Below, piece after piece: positions 11,985 through 23,900 of a stretch of 64,000 nucleotides of DNA; position 1 is the first letter of the stretch, and the number at the start of each line of letters is the position of its first letter. The stretch comes from Ophioderma brevispina (lineage: Eukaryota; Echinodermata; Ophiuroidea; Amphilepidida; Ophiodermatidae): assembly GCA_023653785.1 (NCBI GenBank), contig JAMKCH010084880.1, forward strand, positions 1-64,000. The letters are read 5' to 3'. The translations under genes and the position numbers were made by a program. The notes beneath the pieces were generated by a model. The model had not been told where the DNA came from. It saw only the letters and a program-made list of their open reading frames with translations, and ran no database searches.

Positions 11985-12470
11985 TTCCAAAATTTTGAGG
12001 CGTCAAGTCTTCGTGAATAATTTTTATGATTGAGGAAATGTTACATTTTTGGAGAGGAACAAGATTTTTTGGACAGGAACGTCATCATGTCTGCAATGAT
12101 GGTGAAAAAACAAAGTGCTTTTGATTATTTTCAGATTAATATTTTGTTAATATAGATAATTCAAAAACAGTTATGTTCCAAAATTTGGAGAGGTGAGGTC
12201 TTCAGGAACAAATTTTATGGTTTTAGTCAAAACTTCATTTTCGGAAAGGACAGGATTTTTGACGGACGATGATTCTAAATTGATCATGTCTACAGGAAAC
12301 CGTAATGCATAGCCACAGGTGTTTACTACAACATGTTGTGAGAACACAAACTAGAAGTTGTTACAGACAGAAAAATATCACAAAGTCAAGTCTGTCATTC
12401 TAGTTGAGCTTTATTGGCCGAAATTCGGAGAGGACATTTTTTGACAGGAATTACCACTAAATTTTAAATT
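11985..12470 (+). repeat. Degenerate 'GGAGAGGA-ACA-GGATTTTT' repeat
   Basis: A motif of the form CCAAAATTTGGAGAGG ... GGACAGGA(AC) with TTTTTTGGACAGG recurs three times, at about 11985-12080, 12175-12265 and 12415-12455, with decreasing completeness. It looks like a decayed tandem or internally repetitive element. Confidence 0.35.
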
Positions 12471-13400
12471 GACACCACATGTTTAAACAAGAATGGTCAC
12501 ATTCTTTTAAGATTTCTGGATATAATTACCTTGCTTCGAAAGGATTCATGAACCCTGAATGTTTTCCTAAATGTTCTTTATGACAGGCTGGATGAATCTC
12601 TAAAAATTAACAGATATCAAAGGAGACAGTTGATTTTAAGCATTTCCACAATAGTTCATATTTGGTTAGTCATCAAGATTCAAAGGTTCGTTGCAGCGGT
12701 AGTAGGGCTTTTGGTGGTCTTAGAGTTGGCATGGTAAATTGATTGAAAAAGTATGAATCGTTTTTCTGGGTCACATTGTTAGTGTTCAGCCAAGATTTGG
12801 TACCCTTGATTGATTAATATAAACAACCTCAAGATCCATCAATTCAATACCTTGAAATTATTCATTTCAAACAGTTCATTACAATATGCATCTGTTCCCC
12901 CCTAAGATTGTACGAGGCTGCATAATATTCCCATGCTAAAATGGATCACATGACACACGTGATGTGACAACATTCATGCACTAACCTCTGTTGGCCCCCT
13001 CCTTGGCCTCAAACGCTTTTGTACGTATAGAAGAGTCGCTACTGCTAAGTTGCATCATGCAAATAAATTGTCGCAGTGGGAACATCCATTCCAGAGGGCG
13101 CAAGTTATTGCCAAGGTATAAATCAATTTGGGGTTGGGATATTTCAAAATGCATTATAGAAAAAGAGTAGCACTTTATTTTAAAGAAGGATGAACTTGTC
13201 ACAACAACAACATCATCAACAACAACACCTGATGGATGTTTTTTGTTAAAGGAGGGACACTGGCACATTGAAAAATGTGCACCATCAAAGATTTTCAGAA
13301 TGATTATTTGGCATGGTTGTACAAAGATTATATTAGGCTTACATTAGACATCAACCTGAAATGATTAAGCAAAAATCAGGGCCCAAATCATTGACCTTAG
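12471..13400. other. No gene seen
   Basis: Contains a short CAACAACAACATCATCAAC simple repeat near 13202-13226. The frame at 12981-13268 on the minus strand spans that repeat and is not called. Confidence 0.4.
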
Positions 13401-13624
13401 AGGGGTTATTACATGGTAACAAAATAAATTATGGCTGTACCAGGGTCACAAAATTTAAGGAATGGTGTACTGGATAAGAAGCCAAAGTTCACATTTCAAC
13501 AAGATAAGAACCAGGTGTGTCGCGCGTGTCACAAGATAAGAATGCCTGTGTCGCGAGTGTCACAAGATAAGAATGGCTGTGTCGCGAGTGTCAGGAGTGT
13601 CAAATTTTACCCATGTAGACCCCT
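13401..13624. mobile_element. Short relative of the 7752-9509 element
   Basis: The right end ACCCATGTAGACCCCT (13609-13624) is identical to the right end of the 1.76-kb element. The left end AGGGGTTATTACATGG (13401-13416) is a diverged copy of the left end. Inside, about 31-base units with CAAGATAAGAA..GTGTCGCGAGTGTCA are repeated three times in tandem (about 13500-13593). This is the reverse complement of the CGACAC/TTCTTATC pattern of the longer element. It is probably a roughly 225-bp deletion derivative. No clear target duplication was seen. Confidence 0.6.
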
Positions 13625-14639
13625 CTTATGGTAAACAGAGTTGATTCCCATAGCATGCACTGTGTTTGACCTGTCTGTGACCTTTTGTGGTTTTAATATC
13701 AATGAGTACGAGTCTATGATATTCATGTAATAGAAACATTAATTTTGTTGATTAAAGTTACGACAAACTTAAAGTTAGCCTTCAAATCACCGGATATATC
13801 TTAAGCTCTTATTAATGTCCCTATGTTTTTGTACATGTTATTTTTATGTGAAAATATCTGTATTTTTGAGACCTAGGCTATTATTTGCAAGCAATTGAAG
13901 AAATTATTTGTGTGAAAAATGTGCCAGTGCCACTTTATTAGGTAATGTGTGTGTGTTGTCAAGAAAATGTCATGGATTTAGAAATGATTGTTCTGAAGTA
14001 TATAGGATAAAGTAATATTTTGGGTGTAGAAGAGATCATTGGATGGACAGAAAGACACATTGATCATGTAGATGTAGCAAACAATTGATGCAAGAGGAGA
14101 ATCTATCAGGCATAAATCACAAACTGCATGGAAACAATGGTAAATTTAAAACTAGAATTTTCTTTTGAGTGCAAAATTTTATTTTTGGAAGTACTGCTGC
14201 CGAAAATTTGTTGCAGAAAAGTCCATTAGGTCAAAACAGAATTCTACCTTCCATTTACAATAGCTTGAGACCCTTGACATTGTTTTTCTTTATTTTCAAA
14301 CTTGATTGAGCCACTATCCTAATTGTTTGAGTCATTTTTTCCAAGAAGTTCTCAGCAGGAAACTCTGCTAATATGCGATAAACTTTTAACCTTGTCGTGC
14401 ATTAGGTTAAGGAAACTTTTGAGTATCCTCATAGTATTAAATTGCATAATTAAAGAATTGGCAGGACTGCCGATTGTTAAGCATATTGGCCTTGTTGGCA
14501 AACGCACGAGATTTGTGATAGTTGTAGAATGGAACCAGTATACATATCTGGAATCAAAATTCGAAGCAAATTAATACCTCTGAGGCGGTAAATAAGATTA
14601 GTTTCTACTACAGAGACTTGTCTTGAATTTTTTTATGAG
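13625..14639. other. No gene seen
   Basis: AT-rich. An 83-codon plus-strand frame at 14323-14574 has no recognised motif, and I see no reason to treat it as coding. Confidence 0.4.
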
Positions 14640-14850
14640 GGGGTAGCACTTTCGGGGAACCCAAAAATTTTTTGTACGAGAGAGGGGGACTTGAATTTTT
14701 CATCAACAAGATAGAGGGGAACATGAACTTTTAAATGGGGAAATCAAGCATGAATCAAGGGGAGTGTGAAATTTTTGACCGGAAGCAAGGGGGAACGCAA
14801 AAATTTTTGCCGAAAAAAAGTTGAATCCTACATTCCCCCCCCCCCCTCCT
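14640..14850 (+). repeat. Degenerate 'GGGGGAAC..AATTTTT' repeat and poly-C
   Basis: A GGGG(A)AC..(A)AATTTTT pattern recurs about five times at roughly 40-45-base spacing, ending in a 12-base C run at 14835-14846. A related CAAGATAGATGGAGGGG word occurs at 16556-16576. Confidence 0.45.
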
Positions 14851-16386
14851 GCTAAATAATGAATGCTCCTAGTGAACAGGTGGTCTTGGTACTAACCATT
14901 CACTATTTTCAGCATGAATGAATGTAGCATTTAAGATTACAATTAGGGTTGGTATAAAGGTTAAGGGTTAAAGTCAGAGTTATGATCGAGGGATGTTAGG
15001 TTTGGTTATTTTGGGTATTGCATGATACTACCACTCAAAGCAGTGCTCGAATATCAGTGTTGTATCACTGAAGTAGTTACCTCTGTTGTAGCAAGGCCCT
15101 CTTAAAACCAAGAGCAATACTTGGAAGAAGTTTTCAAGGTTCTTAAGACCACTGAAAAACGGCTAGGCCTCTCAAGGCCAAGGCCGAGGTTCAAGACTTA
15201 CAACACTGGAACCTCGCTAAAATAAGGAACACAAATAAATAGTCAGAAATGACATTTTCAAACTTGGACTGTTTCTTGCGAATGTTTTTTTTGGGGGGTC
15301 TTAGTTAACAAAATGCAGTTGCTACATTGTCACATTTTATTTTTATTCCACCTTCTATTCCAAAGGTTTGGTCGCCATATTCCAAACATTGCTGTTCAAA
15401 CGTTTTTCTATATTTACAACATAAGTACGGCTCTCTTTTGAAAGGCTACTATTCTCAAAAAGTTACTAACATTCACATTCTGAAAGCACAAGCAGGGAAT
15501 TTTTTCAAATAGCAAACCCGTAGGCCCTATTCATTTGTCAGAATCATCATAACGAATTGGAGTCTTTTTAGAAGCAACCCACAACATAACTTTGCTTAGA
15601 GCATATCTTTTGAAGAACAAGAACTGGCAATCTAACCTCCCCTTCTTTATTTTTTTAATTTGTGTCGACCTGCTCTCTGTATTACGTGCTTTATTCTGTT
15701 TACAAAATAGTACAACTCATTATGCCAAAAATGTTATATCTTTTTAAAGCAACCTGGGCGTAGAAAACTTTTTGGATAGTGAATCTTCATTTTGATGGCA
15801 CTTGAAATATTGTTTGTTATGGCATCTATTCCCTGCAATTGTTTTTTTCAACTTAAGCCCTCCATCTATCACCAGTCCTCTCCCGAGTTCATAGATTCAC
15901 TAGGCACCGCCCGCTCACCAAGAGTGCATTTTCCGCACACTCTATTACATCCACTTCCTTTTCATTACAAGTTTCCATGTTGTCAACTTTTTGTCACACT
16001 TTCAATTTCATTTGAGCCCCTTGAATCACTAAGGTAATTTGTAGTCCCCCACCGTCAGCAAGCTGATTGTGCGAGTGCAATTACCGCAATCGACCGCTTG
16101 TCGTCAAAATAGATATCTCATTTCGTAGATGTCGGACACGGAATATCCATGGGACATGTGTGGGTGTGGGCTTAATGAAGAATTGATGTAAGAAATACAA
16201 ATCAAAGTCAATACTGGTGATGAGCAGAAATTCAAATGCTCTTGAAGGGATTATCTGACCATTTTTATGCGGTTATCTTGAAACTTGTCTGGGAAACTGG
16301 TGGTAGTTGTATAGGGAAACTGGTGGTAGTCTGGGGAATCATGTTTAACTTTGTTCATCACCACAATTGGCAAGAATCTTAACACC
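14851..16386. other. No gene seen
   Basis: No convincing coding or repeat structure, apart from a short duplication of GGGAAACTGGTGGTAGT at about 16291-16330. Confidence 0.4.
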
Positions 16387-16515
16387 TCGTTGATATAGAA
16401 CACTGCAGGCGCACCTGCAAGTCACAAACCGCAGTACACTCCGTGCGTGAGTTATGCGCAGCGCACGCTTGTGATGAGATGCGCGCGTGAAAACAAATTA
16501 CTTTCACGCGCGGCT
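16387..16515. repeat. GC-rich pocket with CGCGCGTGAAA hairpin
   Basis: A GC-rich interval in AT-rich surroundings. CGCGCGTGAAA (16482-16492) pairs perfectly with TTTCACGCGCG (16502-16512) across a 9-base loop. Function unknown. Confidence 0.5.
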
Positions 16516-16850
16516 AAACAAAAGAACGAAAAAATTTTTGCCTATTTGGTGATGAACAAGATAGATGGAGGGGGGCAGGGAGAGTAGGTGGAATAAATAT
16601 TGCATCAAATTAGGATTTCTACATTACATTACAGAAAATAGAGTTCTTGTACTGTAAGCAAGAAATCTGAGGCTTTCTGAAGTAGTTTATTTGCACTAAA
16701 TGGAACAAACATTTTTTGATGACTGAGATGAGATAGTTCTAGGGGAGAAACCACATGTTTTTCAACGAGGGAGAGATCATCACGTTTTGGCCAAATGAGG
16801 GACTGCGTTCCCCTTAAACAAAACACCTGTACATGTGAGATGGGAAAAGT

Positions 16851-16868
16851 AAAAAAAAAAAAAAAAAA
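16851..16868 (+). repeat. Poly-A tract (18 A)
   Basis: Uninterrupted A run. No retroposon body could be identified upstream of it. Confidence 0.9.
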
Positions 16869-16972
16869 TGTATGTTTTTAAAAAGTTCCTATTGTCAATG
16901 TGAATTATTTAAACCCTGATTACTATTGATTTCATACAACATTTCTGATAGGCTAATTATATCATATTCATT

Positions 16973-17329
16973 TTAAAGGTGCAACAAGAGATTTTTGAGG
17001 CACCCAAATATTGTGTCATAATAGCAATTTCATTTAGATTAGACACTCAATAGACTTCTTACTTTGTATTTGGGTACAGAAATGTCTTAAAAGAGAGAAA
17101 AAAGTGATTTTGATTTGCTTATATTTCAATATAAAACATAGGCTGAATTTCATATTTGCTCCTATACGAAATTAGAAATTTCACATTTTTTGTACCAAAG
17201 AAACATTTCTCACTTTTATCCATTCAGATGGGGATATTTTTGATAGTAAGCTTTACATCAGGGCAAAAATAGGTACTTTCGATTTTTTTAGGGGCACCTG
17301 ATATGTGAAATCTCTTGTTGCACCTTTAA
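16973..17329. mobile_element. MITE, TTAA-ended, family 'CAACAAGAGAT'
   Basis: 357 bp. Ends are exact inverted repeats: TTAAAGGTGCAACAAGAGAT at the left and ATCTCTTGTTGCACCTTTAA at the right. The TTAA at each outer edge could be the target duplication, as for piggyBac-type transposons. The interior is AT-rich and non-coding. Confidence 0.8.
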
Positions 17330-17423
17330 TAACCATTTGAAATGCAGTTTCAAAATATTTAAGCTCTAGCCCTCTTCACCATTCTTTCCATGTTGCTGAT
17401 TGGCTCAAGAAAATCACTCATAG

Positions 17424-18087
17424 GGTTAAAGTTTGGAATTAAACCAGAGGGTGTTTTGAACCAATCCCATGATGCATTGCATTGTGCCTATAATGTACTG
17501 TACAACACACATGTCAGTACTTACGGATGAAGTGTTCAAGAAGTTAAGAACCACAAGACATTTCATGATCATGCTTAAAATTACCTAAGCACTAATGCTT
17601 TGTGGGTTAAAATGAGTGTAGAAGTCAGGGCTTTATTATGTTAAAGGTGCATTTCGTGATTCCAGCACCTTCTGTTTTACTCATTGTCCACTAGATATCA
17701 TTGAGAAAAGCTTATTAACAAAATTTGAGTTGATCCCGATCTTGCGGTTTGTGTTATGAGCAATTGCTTCTTTCCACGGTCCCATAGGCCACTGTGCTGT
17801 AATTTCTGTCCGTTTACGGACAGAAAATACAAAATTGCGAATTTCTTACAGATACGACCAAATTTGCACGTAAGGTTAGGTACACTTGGATTACTAAGGC
17901 TAACGGTTCAGATGATATAAAAATCTCAACTTTTTTAGGTAAGTCGGGGGGACGAGGTTGTGGATCACGAAATGCCCCTTTAAGATAGGATTTTTGTCAG
18001 ATCACATGACCTTATTGAGGTAAAATTTCCCAAAACTGATGCATTGTGGGATTGACTCAATACACCCTCTGGATTTAAACTTAACAC
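17424..18087. mobile_element. Fold-back element interrupted by a MITE
   Basis: The arm at 17424-17475 (GGTTAAAGTTTGG..AAACCAGAGGGTGTTTTGA..CAATCCCATGATGCATT) is matched in inverted orientation by 18036-18087 (GATGCATTGTGGGATTGA..TACACCCTCTGGATTTAAAC). The arms are imperfect but about 45 bases long. The 343-bp TTAA-ended element at 17641-17983 lies between them and appears to be a later insertion. Confidence 0.6.
17641..17983. mobile_element. MITE, TTAA-ended, family 'GCATTTCGTGAT', copy 1
   Basis: 343 bp with ends TTAAAGGTGCATTTCGTGAT and ATCACGAAATGCCCCTTTAA, one mismatch. The interior includes a small palindrome (CTGTCCGTTTACGGACAG). The copy at 30495-30840 is the same element with only scattered differences, and a heavily diverged copy lies at 60013-60336. 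Non-coding. Confidence 0.85.
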
Positions 18088-18170
18088 TTAGATTTAAAAA
18101 AAACAGGAAAGAAATAAAAAAGAAATGAATATTAAAGAGTTACTGAATGCATTCAATGGTGTTTGTTCAA

Positions 18171-18893
18171 TTAAAGGCACTATCAGTGATTTGCTAAATC
18201 AGAAAATCGAAAAAATCGTCAAAAATCAGATTTTTGCATGTATATAAAATACACAGGAATCCTAACATCCCCTACAAATGATAAGACCAGAAGCAACTTT
18301 ATAAGGACAAAATTGGAAATTTTAGTCATTACTGTCCGTTCGGACACTTATTACAACACCTAACTAAATGGAGAATCGTATCTTTGAATACTGCTGTTTT
18401 CTTCCTTTTCTGTCAATTTTTCAGTGGAAAAAGTAACTTATGAGAATTCTACAGACTTATCCTTCACTTTTAAGCTATTCCTGCAAATTTCAAATGTTTT
18501 GACTCTTTCTGATAAACAGGCTTCGAATTACAATTTTAGAATTACATGCACTGGTGCATGTAACTTCAAAAATTTACATGCACAATGTAAAAGTTACATG
18601 CACAGGCTAATGTAAACATGGATTGGTGCTACTGCTAACCTTAATTCATATCAGACTCTGGTACATTTAGACTATTGACAGTTGGCTTAAATTTTATCAT
18701 TTCAGCATTCAATGACTTCTATGAAATAAGCTGAAATTGCATAGTTTATGAATTCACAAAGTTTTAATTTACATGTACATGATGCATGCAGGATACAAAA
18801 GTTACATGCACAGAGAGAAAGCTACATGCACCTGTGCATGTATGCACCTGTGTAATTCGAAGCCTGCTGATAAATCACTGATAGTGTCTTTAA
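18171..18893. mobile_element. MITE, TTAA-ended, family 'CACTATCAGTGAT'
   Basis: Ends TTAAAGGCACTATCAGTGAT (18171-18190) and ATCACTGATAGTGTCTTTAA (18874-18893) are inverted repeats with one mismatch. Total length is 723 bp. Removing the nested element at 18517-18866 and one copy of its target duplication leaves about 365 bp, the size of the other TTAA-ended elements here. Confidence 0.8.
18517..18866. mobile_element. Nested hAT-type MITE with 8-bp target duplication
   Basis: 350 bp with perfect 16-bp inverted ends, CAGGCTTCGAATTACA (18517-18532) and TGTAATTCGAAGCCTG (18851-18866). It is flanked by the identical 8-mer CTGATAAA at 18509-18516 and 18867-18874. An 8-bp target duplication and CAGG ends are hallmarks of hAT transposons. 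Interior words TACATGCAC occur repeatedly in both orientations. No coding capacity. Confidence 0.88.
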
Positions 18894-20743
18894 AGCAGAT
18901 TATTTATTGGAAACATTACTGCAGTCAGCAAAAAGAACATTTAGGGTAATGAAAGTTTCAATGTGATCTGCACACCGTAATAAACCATTATACAAAATTA
19001 TAAATCAAGGGCATTTGCAATCCATTTTATATTGACTCATCATTTTGTGAAACAGCTGGAAGGAGAAATCTTGATACATTATGGTGTGTAAGTACGTGTA
19101 TGCAGAAATATGAAACTTCAGCAAAATTGACAGAATTTGAGCTGTTGTAGTCTGCATTGTGTAATTTTGTGTAGCTCACATTTTCAAATTACATGGAGCT
19201 TGTGTATTTAGTGTAAATTTAGACTTGTAGCAAAACATCAGTGCTCGATTTAGAAAATGAAAGGCACATGCACAACTTGGATTTTTCCCAGAAAAGGGAC
19301 TGAATAACACAAAAATTGCACTGCCCGGCACAATTGTACATGCACAGAACAATATGTTACATACATCTGTGCATGCAAAAACCCTCTAAATTGAACACTG
19401 CAAAACATGTAAAATGATTGTTGCTAATGCTGAATTCAAAGATTTTTATTGTGGATGCTGCTGCTTTTGATACCAGTAAAAATTTAAAAGCAAAGTGATT
19501 TAACCTTTTGAAACTACCTATCAGAGAAGGCTTAAAGTACAACTTTAAGGTCTATCTGATGCTACTGCATCCATCATATTCCAACAAATTTTGCACCTTG
19601 CCCAGAATCTGACAAAATGGCCGCTGCCTAGCTCTGTTTCCTTTGCCTTGCAGGTGACATGCTCGGCTAATGCAAGCTCTATTCAGCCATTGTAATGTAA
19701 ATTACAGAGGCCTGCTGCTGCTAGCGTAGCAGAAAAAAAAACAATTTTTTTTTTTTTTTTTACTCGGTAACTTAGTGAAGCCAAATTGCCTTGAGCCCAT
19801 GGAGGCTAGATGCCCAGAGCTCGCTCTCTCCCTCTATCTCTCTTTTTTCTCTCCGCCATTCTGTACAAACCATGTATGCTCGGATTTTTAGGGGATTTCC
19901 CCCCGTATCAGTACCATTGCAGACAGTGGCTACAGTGTTTCCTAACGATTTTCCAAACAAAAATCGCGTGGAAGTAAAACAGTATATTTCTGAATGCAGA
20001 ATATTCGATTCATCGGAAATTAAAATACTTGATGTCAGATTTGATCTAGGTTATTGTATAATTATTCATATAAATTGCAGAAAATTTCACATCTAGTCAA
20101 GTGCAATATCAAAATTTCTTTATGCATGTGCACGAGTAAAGCATTATATTTATGCATAATTTAAAATTATTCTACATAAGTAAAAAAAAGTGTAACAAGA
20201 AATTAAGCTTAGGGACTTATCTCCATAAACCTAACCCAAATTAACAATAAATAATGAGCAATTATCCATTAGCATACTACCAGAAAAAATTGTTCATCTG
20301 AGCATTTTGCTGTTGCTAATGTTAAATACGTTCTAATCTTCATCATGTACTTGAGTTAATGGGAAGCACATGAAGGATTTATTAAATTGCAATTATAATA
20401 GTCCCGCTGTCTTTATCCCCGCAGTTCGTAGGAAATGTTGACACGGACGCGTCAATGACAAATTGGATGGCTTTCAACTTCTTAGCTCGTTCAATCACAT
20501 GACTGTGGGTTTCAGCTTCATTTATGTTCATTTATCACAATGACCAGTAGATTTCAAAACAAATTGATTTTTTAGTCCACAAATGCACAGGTTTTTCTAG
20601 TGATATAAAGGTGACTGTAGTTCTAATACAAGCCAACATCTGCCCAATTTTAAGAACTGTTCAAAAAAAAACACGAATTTAATGCACAGTACATGCATGA
20701 TAGTCGAGTTATTTTTAGTAGGAACATTACTGTCGATTGAAAT
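18894..20743. other. No gene seen; A/T runs and CT-rich patch
   Basis: Contains an A8 run followed by a T17 run at about 19732-19761 and a pyrimidine-rich patch at about 19820-19855. Overlapping small frames on both strands at 19772-20096 run through this patch and are not called. Confidence 0.4.
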
Positions 20744-20843
20744 GCTTTTGAGACATTGTATAGACTTTTGAGACATTGTATAAGCTTTTGAGACATTGTA
20801 TAAGCTTTTGAGACATTGTATAAGCTTTTGAGACATTGTATAA
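20744..20843. repeat. 20-bp minisatellite, 5 copies
   Basis: Five head-to-tail copies of GCTTTTGAGACATTGTATAA; the last three are identical and the first two differ by a base or two. The minus-strand frame across it simply translates the repeat. Confidence 0.92.
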
Positions 20844-20910
20844 GCTAAAAGTTAGAACCATTGCATTGAGCCATTATATAAGCTAAACGTTAGAACCATT
20901 GCATTGAATA
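20840..20910. repeat. Two-copy direct repeat, about 38 bp
   Basis: ATAAGCTAAAAGTTAGAACC..CATTGCATTGA is followed by a second copy with one base change. It abuts the 20-bp minisatellite and shares its AAGCT junction. Confidence 0.75.
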
Positions 20911-23900
20911 CAATTATAATTTTTTGTGAAATATAAATTTTGCATGCACAGCAGTTCTGATGATATGTGTATTACACTACATAAGAATTGTACATGAAAT
21001 CCTTTTTCAGTTATTAGGAATTTTATAGGGCATTTTTAAATAGTTTCATGGCTTACTTCTCTAGATTAAATCCTGAAAAGAAAAACATAGACTTTAAAAG
21101 AAGATGGAAAAGAAAGATGTGCAATATACATGGGCTAGTTTATTTTTTTTACTACATAAATTTGAAAGCTTTTCAAGCATTTGTTGTGCTTTTATTATTA
21201 CAAATCGCCCTATTATAGACATGTCTAATACTGTATGTTGCCACATTCACCGTTACTCTGTGTGGCATTGTGGGCCCGCCTCATTATCATCCGGAAACGG
21301 GAAATGACAGCCAGATATTTGTGCCTGGCAATTTGTTCAATATATTCAAATCATGCCAATGTTGCCTGGATCTCCACAGCATGAGGTCATACGTACAGTC
21401 GACAACTCACATACAAAGATGTATACGCTTCTAATGAAATACGCATTGTAGTCATGCATATTTTACCACGTATTTGATGGTGAATATTCCAGAAGCGAGA
21501 ACAGCTAGCGTACATGGGTATTGGCACATAAATTATGATCGGTGTGGCCCCGCAGGGCATGTTTACACTGCTGACGCTGAATTGTAGCTGTTGAGACGAT
21601 CCCTGTTTGTTATTTGCTGGGTCAGCCCATAGTTATTATCAGCCAGGCATGCATGGTAGACTGGGCCTGGGAGAAGAAGGAAATTAAATCATTTGTTTAC
21701 AGACCAGAACCACATCATATAAATAGGTTTCATTTTGGACAAAATTTAGTTGTGTGTTATTTTTATGGGCACAAAGATTGATCTAGAGGCGTGTATATCA
21801 AAACAGCCCTGGTTTGTAGAAATTTGATTAAAATCTATATCGTTTTCTGTGAGGTCACAAGTTCTAACAAAAATGTTTGGTAGCCTTGTTGAAAAGTGAT
21901 TCAAAGAAATGATAATGAAAGCATTTGGAATTATGAAATATTTGATTTGTAGAATGTGGGTTTTGCATATCAAAGGTTAGCAGTATTTTCCATATCCTTG
22001 CATGGACTGCTTGATAGCTTTTGTGAAATGGCACCAGTAACAAATATATAGCAAAGGAAATATTGGTTTGATGAATTTTCAATTTCCAATTAGGAACTGG
22101 CTTTAAATTTAATTAGATGTCATATTTAATGCATATCATGTACATGTTGGAGATAGGCTAATAGGTTAGCAGTGTATCAGTGGAATATTACAGTGGTTTA
22201 TAATGTAATTTCATGCAGTGTTTGTGAGAAAATCATGAAACTTCCATATAAAGGCACTGTCATTGGTGTGAACATGTGATGTTTTTTAATTGTGCATCAA
22301 ATTTCTTTGAAATTTTTGCACCAGATGGGCAGTTGTGTGTGTGTTGTGTTATAATATTCAAAATTTTGTTAAATGCTGGTAAATAATTTAACAATGTAAT
22401 CAAAAGAAGATACTAGGATTATTTAAAGGTGGTAGGTAGTCAATGAGAAAGACAGTTACTTTGGTTGCTTGAAGGGTAATGGTAATATACATCATGAGAA
22501 TTATATGAAGCAGATTACAATTAAAATATTACAAGACATCTCTAATGTGTAAGAACATTTAAGCTCCCAGTTGGTGTCCCAATGCTGTCGTCATAGTTCA
22601 GTTATACATTTTAGAGCTATGATCAAGTGCTTGTATTTTTTTGATTTCCTAGCAATCTCCTGAATGCAAACAGCGTGAAATTAGACCCCTTGTAAATTCT
22701 GTAAAAATGTAATTTCACAATAAGCTATTTTGGTGACTGTTTCCAAGGCTCCAGTTGCAAAAAATAAATTGCTAGGAATATTTTAGGGTAGCAGTTCCAC
22801 AACTTACTGGTTTGGACAATCCCCAATGCCCAAATCGAGCCAAGGAGGTCGTGTCTTACCCCCCCACCCCCGACTAAAAAAAATAAAAAAAATAAAAAAA
22901 ATAAAAAATTTCTTTGTTTTGTTTATATTCATGAAAATTTACCTTGTCCACAAAAATAAGTTTTTTGTTGTTGTAGTTTTCCCAATTACAGTGGAGTTTT
23001 GAGTTCCCTCTGTGTCGTTAACCGGTGAGTATCCGTGGGTGTGTCCAGTTCATTGTTCTTACATTACGGTGATCATAATTATAGACTACACACCTGGCAT
23101 TTGCTGTGAGTAATGCTAATTGCCCGAGATTCGGAGTAGTAATTCTGTCTTACTCAGATTTCTGTTTTTTACTTACATTTTTTCTGAAACTGAAGTAATT
23201 TTGCACATATTGCTAAGAAGTTGATGATGGGTAATATGCAATGCAACAAATTGCAATTTTCCTCACAATAGATTTCGGTCGTTAAATTTTTTTTGCAGTT
23301 CTTGGTTGCAAATCAGGGCATCTTGACATCTTTGTTAAATTTCAAGGCTGTAAAATAACTTGTGGTTGCTTTGGTATGTTTATTAAGAATCAAGCTTGTA
23401 GCCTTAAGGATGCATAATGCACAGTCAATCCATTAGATATAACCAAAATAAAATTTTAGGAGGAATGTTATGCATTTGATGTCAATCATAAAATTGTCAG
23501 AGATGCAAAATAAAGAGTATTAAATTGCTTTCATGCTCTAATTAGAAAATAGCGAAAAGTCAGTTGAAGTTTCATTTGTCAGAGTCTAAAGAGAACTGGT
23601 TGGAGTTTAGCTTTTGAATTCTTCTGTTTTTGGTTGTTTTTTGTACAAGGAACTGGTTGGTAATCTTTTAGAACAGCTAAAAATTTAAATTTGGATATGG
23701 ACCCTCACTAAAAAACATGTTTGAGATGATCGAACGGCCATATACCCGACACTTGAACAGATAAGTGAAGCAAATCAGTGCATGTTTTTGATAAATTTGT
23801 TTTTGGTCAAGTGTACACCTACCACGAGTAACTACATATATCATAGTATCGTACTACATAAGTTAATACTTATCACCCCCACCCTGCCGAGATCTGCTAT

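Noticed and set aside
20744..20843. CRISPR array
   Set aside because: The 20-base units are contiguous with no unique spacers, and the DNA is eukaryotic in character.
22950..23040. Micro-exon ending at CCG|GTGAGT near 23023
   Set aside because: A T-rich tract, AG and GTGAGT are present, but there is no flanking exon or frame to join; such matches are frequent by chance.
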